Assembly: GCA_039927975.1 (NCBI GenBank)
Contig: JBDSTZ010000240.1
Coordinates: 1-7,601, forward strand
Source: JBDSTZ01 sp039927975
GTDB taxonomy: Bacteria; Pseudomonadota; Gammaproteobacteria; Burkholderiales; Burkholderiaceae_D
Length of the DNA: 7,601 nucleotides
Direction of reading: 5' to 3'
Made by a program: the position numbers and the translations under genes. How positions within the stretch are numbered: position 1 is the first letter of the stretch; the number at the start of each line of letters is the position of its first letter. A model generated the notes under the pieces. The model saw nothing but the letters and a program-made list of their open reading frames with translations. It made no database searches and was not told where the DNA came from. Shown here in pieces: positions 1 to 5,870 of the stretch.

Positions 1-127
1 CGGCAGCTGGAACTTCGTGCGCGAGTACCGCGGCTACGACCACTTCGACGTGCTGGGCTGGCCGGGCCAGCTGCGCTCGCCGTATCCGATCTACGACCAG
101 ATCGCCGAGATCGTGTATGCGCTGTGA
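1..127 (+). CDS. C-terminal end of an unidentified protein, possibly an alpha/beta hydrolase (partial)
   Basis: The reading frame is open from base 2 to a TGA at 125-127 and gives about 41 residues ending in DQIAEIVYAL. Codon use is strongly GC3-rich, as expected for a real gene here. The tail contains YDHFDVLG followed by a hydrophobic/acidic helix, which resembles the catalytic-histidine loop and last helix of alpha/beta-hydrolase fold enzymes (compare the common pattern GHxDxLxG near the C-terminus). That resemblance is short and only suggestive, because the nucleophile elbow and the rest of the protein lie outside the window. The gene converges on the leftward gene ending at 210, with 82 bases between the two stops. 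The gene end is fairly certain; the product is not. Confidence 0.5.
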   Translation, partial: GSWNFVREYRGYDHFDVLGWPGQLRSPYPIYDQIAEIVYAL

Positions 128-187
128 GGGGCGGCGGCGCGCAAGATGGGCGGTCGCCGGCGCGTTGCGGGGCGCCCGATGGATGGT

Positions 188-208
188 CGGCGGGGCGGCG
201 CCTCGCCG
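188..208. terminator. GC-rich hairpin between two convergent genes
   Basis: CGGCGGGGC (188-196) can pair with GCCTCGCCG (200-208) around a 3-nt loop, giving a 9-bp stem with one G-T wobble. It begins one base beyond the stop codon (210-212, minus strand) of the leftward gene and lies 60 bases past the stop of the rightward gene. No clear U-tract follows on either strand, so it is at best a non-canonical terminator. Position between convergent stops is the main argument. Confidence 0.35.
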
Positions 209-209
209 T

Positions 210-626
210 TCAGGCCGGGCCGAGCAAATCGTGCGCGTTCAGGATTGCGAACGCAATGTCGGGATGGCGGTCGAGGCAGCGCCGGATCGCCGCCGGCACC
301 GCTTGGCGCGTCTTGCGGCACAGGCCCGGCCGCGCCGCCAGCTCGATCACGAAGCCGCGCACGGTGCGCACCTCGTTGGCGCCGGGCGAAATGGTGAGCG
401 CGATGCCGAGCAGCGCGTGCATGCGCGCTTCGAGCTTTTGCAGCTCTTCGTAAGTGGAAATGGCGTCGATGCGCGCCACCAGCCGCTTTTCCTCCTCGCG
501 GGTGAGCTGGAGGATGCGGCAGTCGGCGGCCGGATCGGCCAGCAGCAGCTCGCGCTCGCACACGCAGGCGCCGGGCGGGCACTCGGTACGAATCGCGGTA
601 TGAATCGGAATGGCGGACTGCAGCAT
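210..626 (-). CDS. Conserved hypothetical protein, 138 aa, cysteine-containing
   Basis: I do not know a function for this protein. It looks like a conserved small cytoplasmic protein of the Massilia/Herbaspirillum group; this is recognition from memory. No signal peptide or membrane segment is visible. The N-terminal part has a cysteine cluster, CPPGACVC (C16, C21, C23). Next come a charged helical segment (about 42-75, LTREEEKRLVARI) and a conserved-looking stretch, PGANEVRTVRGF (81-92). The C-terminal block GLCRKTRQAVPAAIRRCLDR (101-120) is basic and has two more Cys (C103, C117). Six cysteines in a 138-aa cytoplasmic protein could mean metal or Fe-S binding, but no known motif fits. The ATG at 624-626 has no obvious Shine-Dalgarno sequence. 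A TAGAAT hexamer lies at 657-662 on the minus strand, about 31 bases upstream. The gene is divergent from the PaaK-like gene across 120 bp. Confidence 0.8.
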   Translation of the reverse strand: MLQSAIPIHTAIRTECPPGACVCERELLLADPAADCRILQLTREEEKRLVARIDAISTYEELQKLEARMHALLGIALTISPGANEVRTVRGFVIELAARPGLCRKTRQAVPAAIRRCLDRHPDIAFAILNAHDLLGPA

Positions 627-656
627 GAACGGTGAACCCGGGATGCGAGGGAAAAA

Positions 657-662
657 ATTCTA
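657..662 (-). promoter_or_regulatory. Possible -10 element for the 138-aa gene
   Basis: Minus-strand TAGAAT matches the sigma70 -10 consensus at 5 of 6 positions and is followed by a run of T. The expected -35 position holds no good match, so this is only a candidate. It sits in the 120-bp divergent spacer shared with the PaaK-like gene, for which I find no clear promoter. Confidence 0.3.
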
Positions 663-746
663 CCACCTTGCCGTCGGTGCGCCATGTTTTCAGCGCGCCG
701 GGCTTGATCCGGCCGGGGCCGCCGCCGCGACACAGGGAGCACGCCG

Positions 747-2078
747 ATGACTTCGCAGCTGACCAACGAATTGCGCTTCGGCACCCGGGCCATCCTGCGC
801 GACCATGTGTTCGGCCACGGCCTGCTGCGCGGCTTGCGGGAGCAGGAACGCTGCAGCGCCGAGCAACTGGCGCTGCGCCGCTCGGCCCTGCTGCACCGCA
901 CTCTGCACAGCGCGCTGGCGGGGCTGCCGTTCTATGCCGGCCAGGCGCGCGACTTTTCCCCCGCCGAGGCGGTCGACGCCTTGCGCAGCTTTCCGATCAT
1001 CGACAAGCGCACCTTGCTGGACCATCGCGCCAGCCTGTATCCCCATGGCGGCGTGCGCAAACCCTGGCACGTGGAGGGCAAGACCAGCGGCACCACCGGC
1101 ACCCCGCTGAGCGTGTTTCGCAGCTTGCAATCGCTGTTGCTCGAACAAGCCTTCGTCAAGCGCCACTGGGGCTGGGCCGGCTACCTGGACGGCATGCCGC
1201 GCGCCAGCCTGCGCGGCGACATGGTGGTCGACATCGCCCGCGCCGCGCCGCCATTCTGGTTCTGGAACCGCTACAACCAGCAATTGCTGATTTCCTCGCG
1301 CCATCTGACCGAGGCCCATGCCGACAGTATTATCGACCGCCTGGCCAGCCTGGCGCCGGTGATGTTGCAGGCCTATCCGTCGACCGCCTTCACGCTTGCT
1401 GGCCTGTTGCAACGGCGCGGGCGCAAGCTGGCCATTCCCTGCGTGTTCACGGCGTCGGAACCGCTGTACGCGCATCAGCGTGCGTTGATCTTGGAATGGC
1501 TCGGGTGCAAGGTTCTGGACATGTACGGGATGGCCGAGCGGGTCGCGTTTGCCACCGAATGCGAACACGGGGGGCTGCACGTGAACAGCGATTACTCCCA
1601 CCTGGAAATCGTCGACGACGCGGAACGGCCGACCAGCGGTGAAGGCTATCTGGTCGGGACCACTTTTCACAACCACGCCATGCCACTGGTGCGCTACCGG
1701 CTCAGCGACCGCAGCAGCTGGAAGCACGGCGCCTGCACCTGCGGCAGACCGTTTCCGATGATTCATCCGGTGAGCGGAAAGTACGAAGACCGCATTACCG
1801 GAAGCAACGGCGCGGTGATCAGCGCATCGGTGCTGACCTTCGCCTTCAAGGGGCTGGAGCATATCGGCAAGTCGCAAGTGGCCCAGATCGGCCCCGCGCG
1901 CTGGGAGGTACGGGTGGTGCCCTTGCCGGGATTCGGCGCCCAACAGCAGGCCAGGCTGGTGCGCAATATTCATCTGCTGGTCGATCCGGGCGTGCAGGTG
2001 ACGGTCGCGCTGCGTGATGAGTTGCCCAATACTGCCGCAGGTAAGTTTCGCTGGGTGATCAATGAATCGCAGAGCTGA
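747..2078 (+). CDS. PaaK/CapK-family adenylate-forming enzyme (phenylacetate-CoA ligase-like)
   Basis: This 443-aa protein belongs to the ANL superfamily, in the branch of phenylacetate-CoA ligase (PaaK) and CapK. These enzymes activate a carboxylate as an acyl-adenylate and usually pass it to CoA or another acceptor. The motifs appear in order: P-loop-like GKTSGTTGTPL (111-121), TASEPL (235-240), YGMAE (260-264, the A5 motif), YRLSD (317-321, the A7 motif with the ribose-binding Asp), CxCGR (330-334), EDRITG (347-352), and a C-terminal AAGKFRWV (430-437) carrying the likely catalytic A10 lysine K433. Length is normal for the family and all core motifs are intact, so the gene should be active. 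It is cytoplasmic, with no signal peptide. AGGGA (734-738) precedes the ATG. The gene is alone: no phenylacetate-catabolism (paa) genes are nearby, so phenylacetate is not a safe substrate guess. CapK-like members near surface polysaccharide genes and stand-alone members of unknown substrate are the closer parallels. Confidence 0.88.
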   Translation: MTSQLTNELRFGTRAILRDHVFGHGLLRGLREQERCSAEQLALRRSALLHRTLHSALAGLPFYAGQARDFSPAEAVDALRSFPIIDKRTLLDHRASLYPHGGVRKPWHVEGKTSGTTGTPLSVFRSLQSLLLEQAFVKRHWGWAGYLDGMPRASLRGDMVVDIARAAPPFWFWNRYNQQLLISSRHLTEAHADSIIDRLASLAPVMLQAYPSTAFTLAGLLQRRGRKLAIPCVFTASEPLYAHQRALILEWLGCKVLDMYGMAERVAFATECEHGGLHVNSDYSHLEIVDDAERPTSGEGYLVGTTFHNHAMPLVRYRLSDRSSWKHGACTCGRPFPMIHPVSGKYEDRITGSNGAVISASVLTFAFKGLEHIGKSQVAQIGPARWEVRVVPLPGFGAQQQARLVRNIHLLVDPGVQVTVALRDELPNTAAGKFRWVINESQS

Positions 2079-2086
2079 GCGATTCA
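2063..2086 (+). terminator. Perfect 8-bp hairpin enclosing the stop codon of the PaaK-like gene
   Basis: TGAATCGC (2063-2070) and GCGATTCA (2079-2086) are exact inverted complements separated by an 8-nt loop, and the TGA stop (2076-2078) is the end of the loop. There is no U-tract downstream, so it may act as an mRNA 3'-end stabiliser or a non-canonical terminator rather than a classical intrinsic terminator. Confidence 0.35.
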
Positions 2087-2169
2087 CGGAAGACCGGTTC
2101 GCGGGCCCGGTTGGATTGCATCCCTGACCGACAGGCGCACCAGCGCCCCAGCGCGAAGACGCAGCAATG

Positions 2170-2185
2170 CGAGCGGGGCCGCTCG
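2170..2185. repeat. Short inverted repeat, 7-bp arms
   Basis: CGAGCGG (2170-2176) and CCGCTCG (2179-2185) are exact inverted complements around GG. It lies between the PaaK-like gene and the 9-bp tandem repeats. No poly-T follows on either strand. The role is unknown. Confidence 0.35.
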
Positions 2186-2189
2186 GTAT

Positions 2190-2262
2190 GATGCGGCTGT
2201 TGCGGCTGTTGCGGCTGTTGCGGCTGCGGCTGCTGCTGTTGCGGCTGCTGTTGCTGCGGCCG
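2190..2262. repeat. Low-complexity 9-bp tandem repeat (TGTTGCGGC type)
   Basis: The plus strand carries about four near-exact copies of a 9-bp unit (tgttgcggc/tgcggctgt), then degenerates into tgctgttgcggc variants up to about 2262. On the minus strand, in the frame shifted by +1 from the gene ending at 2321, the repeats read as Pro-Gln-Gln units with runs of four Gln. The other two minus frames read Ala/Thr- or Ser/Arg/Asn-rich. The tract lies just downstream of the stop of the Gln-rich protein gene and may be its lost coding tail or a slippage-prone spacer. The 242 bases from 2079 to 2320 hold no intact gene that I can support. Confidence 0.7.
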
Positions 2263-2320
2263 GTGCGGTGCCGCCGTTGACGCGGGTGAACCTCCGCTGC
2301 CACCTGCGCCTCCATCGCAT

Positions 2321-2821
2321 TCAGTCGTCGCCCGGCCCCTCTCCGGGCATGGTGTCGGCCATCAGGCGCAGATCCTCCGCGCTCAATTTTTCCGGATCCT
2401 CCAGTTGTTCAAGCTTCGCCAATTGTTCCGGTTCTGTCTGCTTCTCAGCATCCTTCAAGCCAGACAAGGCGTCGCACGACGGGGCGGCCGATTGCTCGCG
2501 CGCGGCCGGCGTGGAAGTCGGAAAGTGAATCGGCTCCCTGGACGGCGCAGGAACCGGTTCGTCGGAAGCCATGGTTGCGGTCGAGGCCGGCGTCACCGAC
2601 GTGCCGTCCGCAGGTTGCGGCTGCGGAAATTGGACGTGCGCAGGCGCGGCCGGATGATGCTCAGAGGTTGGAAACTGAAATGGAATGGTTTCCACCGCGC
2701 GCTGTTGATTAGCTTGTTGCTGGTCGGATTTTTGTTCGCCTGATTTCTGCCCGCCTACCCCTTGTGCGCCTGAATTCTGTGTGCCTGAATGCTGTTCGCC
2801 TGATTTCTGTTCGCCTGACAT
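2321..2821 (-). CDS. Hypothetical disordered Gln/Glu/Pro-rich repeat protein, 166 aa
   Basis: I do not recognise this protein. The start is well supported: AGGAG lies 7 bases before the ATG (2819-2821). Residues 2-36 are seven degenerate pentapeptide units (SGEQK, SGEQH, SGTQN, SGAQG, VGGQK, SGEQK, SDQQQ). A Pro/Ala-rich linker follows, with repeated short motifs PFQFPTS (47-53), VQFPQP (63-68) and IHFPTS (98-103). The C-terminal third (about 120-155) is acidic and Leu-containing and could form a helix (EQLAKLEQLEDPEKL). There is one Cys (C116), no signal peptide and no membrane segment, and the composition predicts disorder. Codon use is less GC-biased than that of the neighbours, which may mean recent origin, acquisition or weak constraint. 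The stop at 2321-2323 is followed, in the +1 frame, by Gly-rich and Pro/Gln-rich sequence, so the protein may once have been longer. It is divergent from the ABC exporter. Confidence 0.62.
   Translation of the reverse strand: MSGEQKSGEQHSGTQNSGAQGVGGQKSGEQKSDQQQANQQRAVETIPFQFPTSEHHPAAPAHVQFPQPQPADGTSVTPASTATMASDEPVPAPSREPIHFPTSTPAAREQSAAPSCDALSGLKDAEKQTEPEQLAKLEQLEDPEKLSAEDLRLMADTMPGEGPGDD
2714..2818 (-). repeat. Seven in-frame 15-bp repeats at the gene's 5' end
   Basis: Starting just after the ATG, the minus strand carries seven consecutive 15-bp units with consensus tcaggcgaacagaaa, encoding SGEQK-like pentapeptides. Units 1, 2 and 6 are nearly identical in DNA, while units 5 and 7 have diverged. 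Copy number could vary between strains by slippage without breaking the frame. Confidence 0.75.
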
Positions 2822-2843
2822 ACGCCTGCTCCTGTTGAAAACA

Positions 2844-2849
2844 ATTATG
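2844..2849 (-). promoter_or_regulatory. Weak candidate -10 for the Gln-rich protein gene
   Basis: CATAAT on the minus strand matches the -10 consensus at 5 of 6 positions and lies about 22 bases upstream of the ATG at 2821. No good -35 is visible at 16-18 bp. The 126-bp spacer 2822-2947 also has to hold the promoter of the divergent ABC gene, which I could not place. Confidence 0.25.
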
Positions 2850-2947
2850 ATCGCGACACTGATTAGACCGGCACGCGCGGCGGAAGTTCCCGCTGTGCTG
2901 GTCAGCCAGTGCCGTCTTGTCGCGTTATCACTTACCGCAGGAGCCGT

Positions 2948-4723
2948 ATGCCAATTTTATGGAACTATCTGCGCCCGCACGCCAGGTTGGCCCTGCTGGC
3001 GTTGCTGCTGGCCGCCGCCAGCCAGATCCTGGCGCTGGTCGACCCGATTATTTTCGGCAAGATCATCGACAACTACGCCATCAAGCGCGCCGGCCAGGAC
3101 AGCGAAGCGCTGGTGGCCGGCGTGCTGCGGCTGCTGGGGCTGGCGGTGGTGGTCGCGGTGCTGTCGCGCGTGGCGAAGGCCTTGCAGGAATACGTTACGC
3201 GCCTGATCGTGCAAAAGCTCGGCACGGCGATCTTCAACGACGGCCTGCGCCACCTGCTGCGCCTGCGCTTTCAGCAGTTTGAGGAGTTGCGCAGCGGCGA
3301 AACCCTGTCGCTGCCGCAGAAGGTGCGCGCCGACAGCGAACGCTTCATCAACGCCTTCATCAACACCGTGTTCGCGGTGGTGGTCGGGATCGCCTTCCTG
3401 TGCTGGTACGCGCTGACCAAGCACTGGCTGCTGGTGCCGGTGTTCCTGGTCGGCGTGCTGGTGCTGGGCGGTCTGACGGGTCTGCTCAGCCGCGAGATCA
3501 AGGGCCAGCAGCGCTCGATCACGCGCGAGACCAATCGCAACTCGGGCTTCATTACCGAGTCGCTGCGCAACATCGAGCTGATCAAGAGCCTGGGACTGAC
3601 GTTTCCCGAAATCCGCCGCCTGCGGGCCCAGACCGACGCCATCTTCGCGCTGGAAATGGAGAAAGTGAAACGGATCCGCCTGCTATCCTTTCTGCAAGGC
3701 AGCACGCTCAGCATGCTCAAGCTGGCGATCCTGTTCGCCCTGCTGTGGTTGATTTTTCGCGACGTGCTCAGCACGGGCGAACTGATCGCGATGCAATTCA
3801 TTTCGGTGTCGATTTTTGCGCCCTTGCAGGAACTGGGCAACATCATCATCGCCTGGCGCGAAGCGGAAGCGTCGCTGCTGAACTTTGCCGCGCTGATGGA
3901 AAAGCCGATCGAACGGCGCCCGGCCGACCCGGTCGAGATCGGGCCGGTGACGCGGGTGCGCTTCGAGCAGGTCAGTTTTCAGCACCAGGGTGCGACCGAG
4001 CCAGCCTTGCGCGAGGTGTCGTTCAGCGCGGCGCTGGGCGACACCATCGCCTTCGTCGGGCCATCCGGCTCGGGCAAGTCGACCCTGGTGAAGTTGCTGG
4101 TGGGCCTGTACTCGCCGGCCAGCGGCACGGTCTACTACAACGACATCGCCACCGAGGACTTCCGCTACAACATGGTGCGCCGCCAGATCGGCCTGGTGAC
4201 CCAGGAAACGCATCTGTTCGCCGGCACGCTGCGCGAGAACTTGCTGTTCGTTCAGCCGGACGCCAGCGACAGCCAGATGCGGGCGGCGATGGAACAGGCG
4301 GCGTGCGCCTATCTGCTCGACAAATCCCCGGCCGGCCTCGACACGGTGATCGGCGAGATGGGGATGAAGTTGTCGGGCGGCGAGAAGCAGCGCCTGTCGA
4401 TCGCGCGCGCCCTGCTGCGCCAGCCGCCGCTGCTGATTTTCGACGAGGCCACCTCCGCGCTCGATTCGCTGACCGAGGAAGACATCAGCAACACGGTGCG
4501 CGCATTGTCGGCGCGCGCCCAGCGCATGACGATCCTGATCGCGCACCGGCTGTCGACCATCATGCACGCCGACACCATCCACGTGCTTGAAAAAGGCAGC
4601 ATCGTCGAGAGCGGCAGCCATGCCGACCTGCTCGCATTGAAGGGGCTGTACTACGCGATGTGGCGCCAACAGATCGGCGAGCGGCCGGCGCCGCGGCACG
4701 AGCAAGTGGCGACGGACGCATGA
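2948..4723 (+). CDS. ABC half-exporter (MsbA/ABCB type), fused membrane and ATPase domains
   Basis: This 591-aa protein is a type IV ABC exporter half-transporter, expected to work as a homodimer in the inner membrane and to export a lipid, peptide or drug-like substrate. Residues 1-310 form the six-helix membrane domain, with hydrophobic segments near 13-32, 56-73, 138-157, 160-180, 255-271 and 278-300. The ATPase domain follows with Walker A GPSGSGKST (371-379), Q-loop Gln (Q419), signature LSGGEKQR (475-482), Walker B LLIFDEATS (495-503) and H-loop His in AHRLST (H533). All catalytic residues are present. I chose the ATG at 2948 because AGGAG sits just upstream and the protein then begins like family members; an in-frame ATG at 2909 would add 13 unlikely residues. 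No periplasmic adaptor or outer-membrane partner is nearby, and nothing in the sequence fixes the substrate. The upstream neighbour is the divergent repeat protein. Confidence 0.92.
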   Translation: MPILWNYLRPHARLALLALLLAAASQILALVDPIIFGKIIDNYAIKRAGQDSEALVAGVLRLLGLAVVVAVLSRVAKALQEYVTRLIVQKLGTAIFNDGLRHLLRLRFQQFEELRSGETLSLPQKVRADSERFINAFINTVFAVVVGIAFLCWYALTKHWLLVPVFLVGVLVLGGLTGLLSREIKGQQRSITRETNRNSGFITESLRNIELIKSLGLTFPEIRRLRAQTDAIFALEMEKVKRIRLLSFLQGSTLSMLKLAILFALLWLIFRDVLSTGELIAMQFISVSIFAPLQELGNIIIAWREAEASLLNFAALMEKPIERRPADPVEIGPVTRVRFEQVSFQHQGATEPALREVSFSAALGDTIAFVGPSGSGKSTLVKLLVGLYSPASGTVYYNDIATEDFRYNMVRRQIGLVTQETHLFAGTLRENLLFVQPDASDSQMRAAMEQAACAYLLDKSPAGLDTVIGEMGMKLSGGEKQRLSIARALLRQPPLLIFDEATSALDSLTEEDISNTVRALSARAQRMTILIAHRLSTIMHADTIHVLEKGSIVESGSHADLLALKGLYYAMWRQQIGERPAPRHEQVATDA

Positions 4724-4758
4724 CCGGCGAGCGCCTCGTCGCGGCCGCAAACGCCGGT
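4723..4758 (+). terminator. Weak inverted repeat after the ABC gene
   Basis: ACCGGCG (4723-4729) and CGCCGGT (4752-4758) are exact inverted complements around a 22-nt loop that itself holds the palindrome gcggccgc. It begins on the last base of the ABC stop codon. There is no U-tract. It could be a weak or Rho-assisted terminator, or chance in GC-rich DNA. Confidence 0.25.
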
Positions 4759-4794
4759 CGGTTCCGGTGGAGAGTTGAAACCAAGATTTACCAA

Positions 4795-4810
4795 ACGATC
4801 CGAGGATCGT
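4795..4810. promoter_or_regulatory. Inverted repeat upstream of the phytochrome remnant
   Basis: ACGATCC (4795-4801) and GGATCGT (4804-4810) form a 7-bp inverted repeat around GA. The size and spacing fit a dimeric regulator site or a tight hairpin. It lies in the 238-bp gap between the ABC gene and the phytochrome start, which otherwise shows no gene. The arms are less GC-rich than the surroundings, which makes chance somewhat less likely. Confidence 0.3.
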
Positions 4811-4920
4811 CATGTCGTCGCACCCAGCGCGCCGCCGACCAGTGCGGTGCGCGCCGAACGGACCGCGCCAGTACGGGCGATCAGACGTGCTCATGTGCGT
4901 CGCACAGCCGCGTTTCCCGC

Positions 4921-4926
4921 TAAAAT
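4921..4926 (+). promoter_or_regulatory. Candidate -10 of the phytochrome gene
   Basis: TAAAAT matches the sigma70 -10 consensus at 5 of 6 positions and lies 35 bases before the ATG at 4962. The -35 region has no convincing match, and no strong Shine-Dalgarno sequence precedes the start codon. It is a candidate only. Confidence 0.3.
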
Positions 4927-4961
4927 CCCATCCTCGAATTGTTGCTTGATGTCGCACCCCC

Positions 4962-5732
4962 ATGACCCAGGACCTTAGCGCGCTCCCCGCCCTCGATCTT
5001 TCCACCTGCGAGCAGGAACCGATTCGCACACCCGGCAGCATCCAGCCCCACGGTTTCCTGCTGTGCCTGACGCCATTGGGCGAGGTGGCGCAGGCCAGCG
5101 CCAACCTGGCGGCGCACCTGGGCCTGGCGCCGCAAGAGGTGCTCGGCCCGCCGCTGGCGCAGGTGATCGGCGAGGCCGCAGCGCGTGCGCTCGCACCCGA
5201 ACTGGCCGACGGAAAGCTGGGTCAGCGCCCCGCCTATCTCGGCACGATCGGCACGCCGAACGGGCGCAGCTTCGACGTGCTGGCCCACCAGAGCGAAGAG
5301 CTGGTCATGCTCGAATGCGAGGCGGCGGCCAACGTCACCTCGCCCGATTTCCGCCACCAGTACCGGCTGGTGGGCGACTTCCTGCAGCGCCTGACGGAAA
5401 CCAACAGTATCGAGGCGATGGCCGAACTGGCGGCCCGGCAAATCCGCGCCATCACCGGATTCGGCGGCGTGATGGTGTACCAGTTCGATCCGCAGGGCCA
5501 CGGCCAGGTGCTGGCCGAAAGCCGCGAGGCCGCGTACCCGTCCTACGTGGGCCAACGCTTTCCGGCGTCCGACATTCCGCGCCAGGCGCGCGAACTGTAC
5601 CTGCTCAACCGCATCCGCCTGATCCAGGACGCCAACTACGAGCCGGCGCCGCTGGTGCCGGCGCGCAATCCGCGCACAGGCCAGCCGAACGACCTGTCGT
5701 TCGCGGCCCTGCGCAGCGTCTCGCCGATCCAC
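4962..5732 (+). pseudogene. Bacteriophytochrome, truncated inside the GAF domain
   Basis: The first 257 codons are a clear bacteriophytochrome. The N-terminal segment TCEQEPIRTPGSIQPHG (15-31) holds the biliverdin-attachment Cys (C16) and the PAS-domain signature. The PAS domain runs to about residue 120. The GAF domain starts near 145 and includes FPASDIPRQAR (200-210), whose DIP motif contacts the chromophore, and LRSVSPIH (250-257). Intact homologs go on with xxYxRNMxxxASxSxSI, the rest of GAF, a PHY domain and usually a histidine kinase. Here the match ends at 5732. The frame stays open to a stop at 6060-6062, but residues 258-366 are unrelated read-through and partly antisense to the next gene. 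The missing 17 residues lie inverted at 5733-5784. Without the end of GAF and the PHY domain it should not be a working photoreceptor. No heme oxygenase gene (bphO), a common partner, is in the window. Confidence 0.85.
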
Positions 5733-5784
5733 TTAGCGACACCGACATCGACGCCAGCGTCTCCATATTGCGCATGTATTGGAA
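5733..5784 (-). pseudogene. Inverted 52-bp fragment of the phytochrome GAF domain
   Basis: Read on the minus strand from 5784, this stretch encodes FQYMRNMETLASMSVSL, which fits the conserved GAF segment that should directly follow SPIH of the plus-strand gene (family pattern SPIHxxYxRNMxxxASMSISI). Flipping 5733-5784 in place would extend the plus-strand frame by exactly these 17 residues with no gap. Past 5784 the sequence is no longer phytochrome in any frame I read, so the rest of the gene has been lost. The match stops sharply on both sides, which defines two breakpoints to within a base or two. Confidence 0.75.
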
Positions 5785-5826
5785 ACGAGCGCGCGGGGCA
5801 GATGCGACGGTCAAATCCAGGCTCGA

Positions 5827-5847
5827 CTAGTAGCCGCTGTCGTGCAT
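5827..5847 (-). pseudogene. Six-codon stub with a strong ribosome binding site, possible truncated third operon gene
   Basis: On the minus strand AGGAGG (5853-5858) lies 5 bases before an ATG (5845-5847). The frame reads MHDSGY and stops at TAG (5827-5829). The start lies 23 bases beyond the ABM gene's stop, a typical intra-operon distance. An ideal start signal feeding a six-codon frame next to a rearrangement breakpoint suggests the 5' remnant of a third gene in the NIPSNAP-ABM operon, its body removed with the phytochrome 3' part. A chance match or a tiny peptide is possible. The bases between this stub and 5784 (about 42) match nothing I recognise. Confidence 0.4.
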
Positions 5848-5870
5848 CCTTTCCTCCTCACAGCTCCCGG

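Noticed and set aside
117..635. 172-aa plus-strand open frame
   Set aside because: It is antisense to the 138-aa conserved protein, with Arg-rich shadow composition.
690..2315. 541-aa minus-strand open frame
   Set aside because: It is antisense to the intact PaaK-like gene, is Arg/Gln/His/Ala-rich without domain motifs, and is a GC-rich shadow.
2405..2743. 112-aa plus-strand open frame over the Gln-rich gene
   Set aside because: It is Arg-rich without a ribosome binding site, while the minus frame has a good Shine-Dalgarno sequence and in-frame repeats.
2714..2818. 15-bp repeats as a CRISPR array
   Set aside because: The units are contiguous without spacers, are degenerate and are in frame with a coding sequence.
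2909..2947. Upstream ATG for the ABC exporter
   Set aside because: It has no ribosome binding site and adds 13 atypical residues. The ATG at 2948 has AGGAG at the right distance.
3400..4590. 396-aa plus-strand open frame in another phase
   Set aside because: It overlaps the ABC exporter, whose motifs are complete in the other frame.
3683..5104. 473-aa minus-strand open frame
   Set aside because: It is antisense to the ABC ATPase domain and the phytochrome start, with composition typical of a reverse-frame shadow and no motifs.
4920..5732. 270-aa minus-strand open frame
   Set aside because: It is antisense to the phytochrome PAS-GAF coding region and has no recognisable domain.
5733..5784. 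Inverted fragment as an invertase-type phase switch
   Set aside because: No inverted repeats flank the 52 bp and no recombinase gene is in the window. Flipping it back still does not restore the phytochrome.
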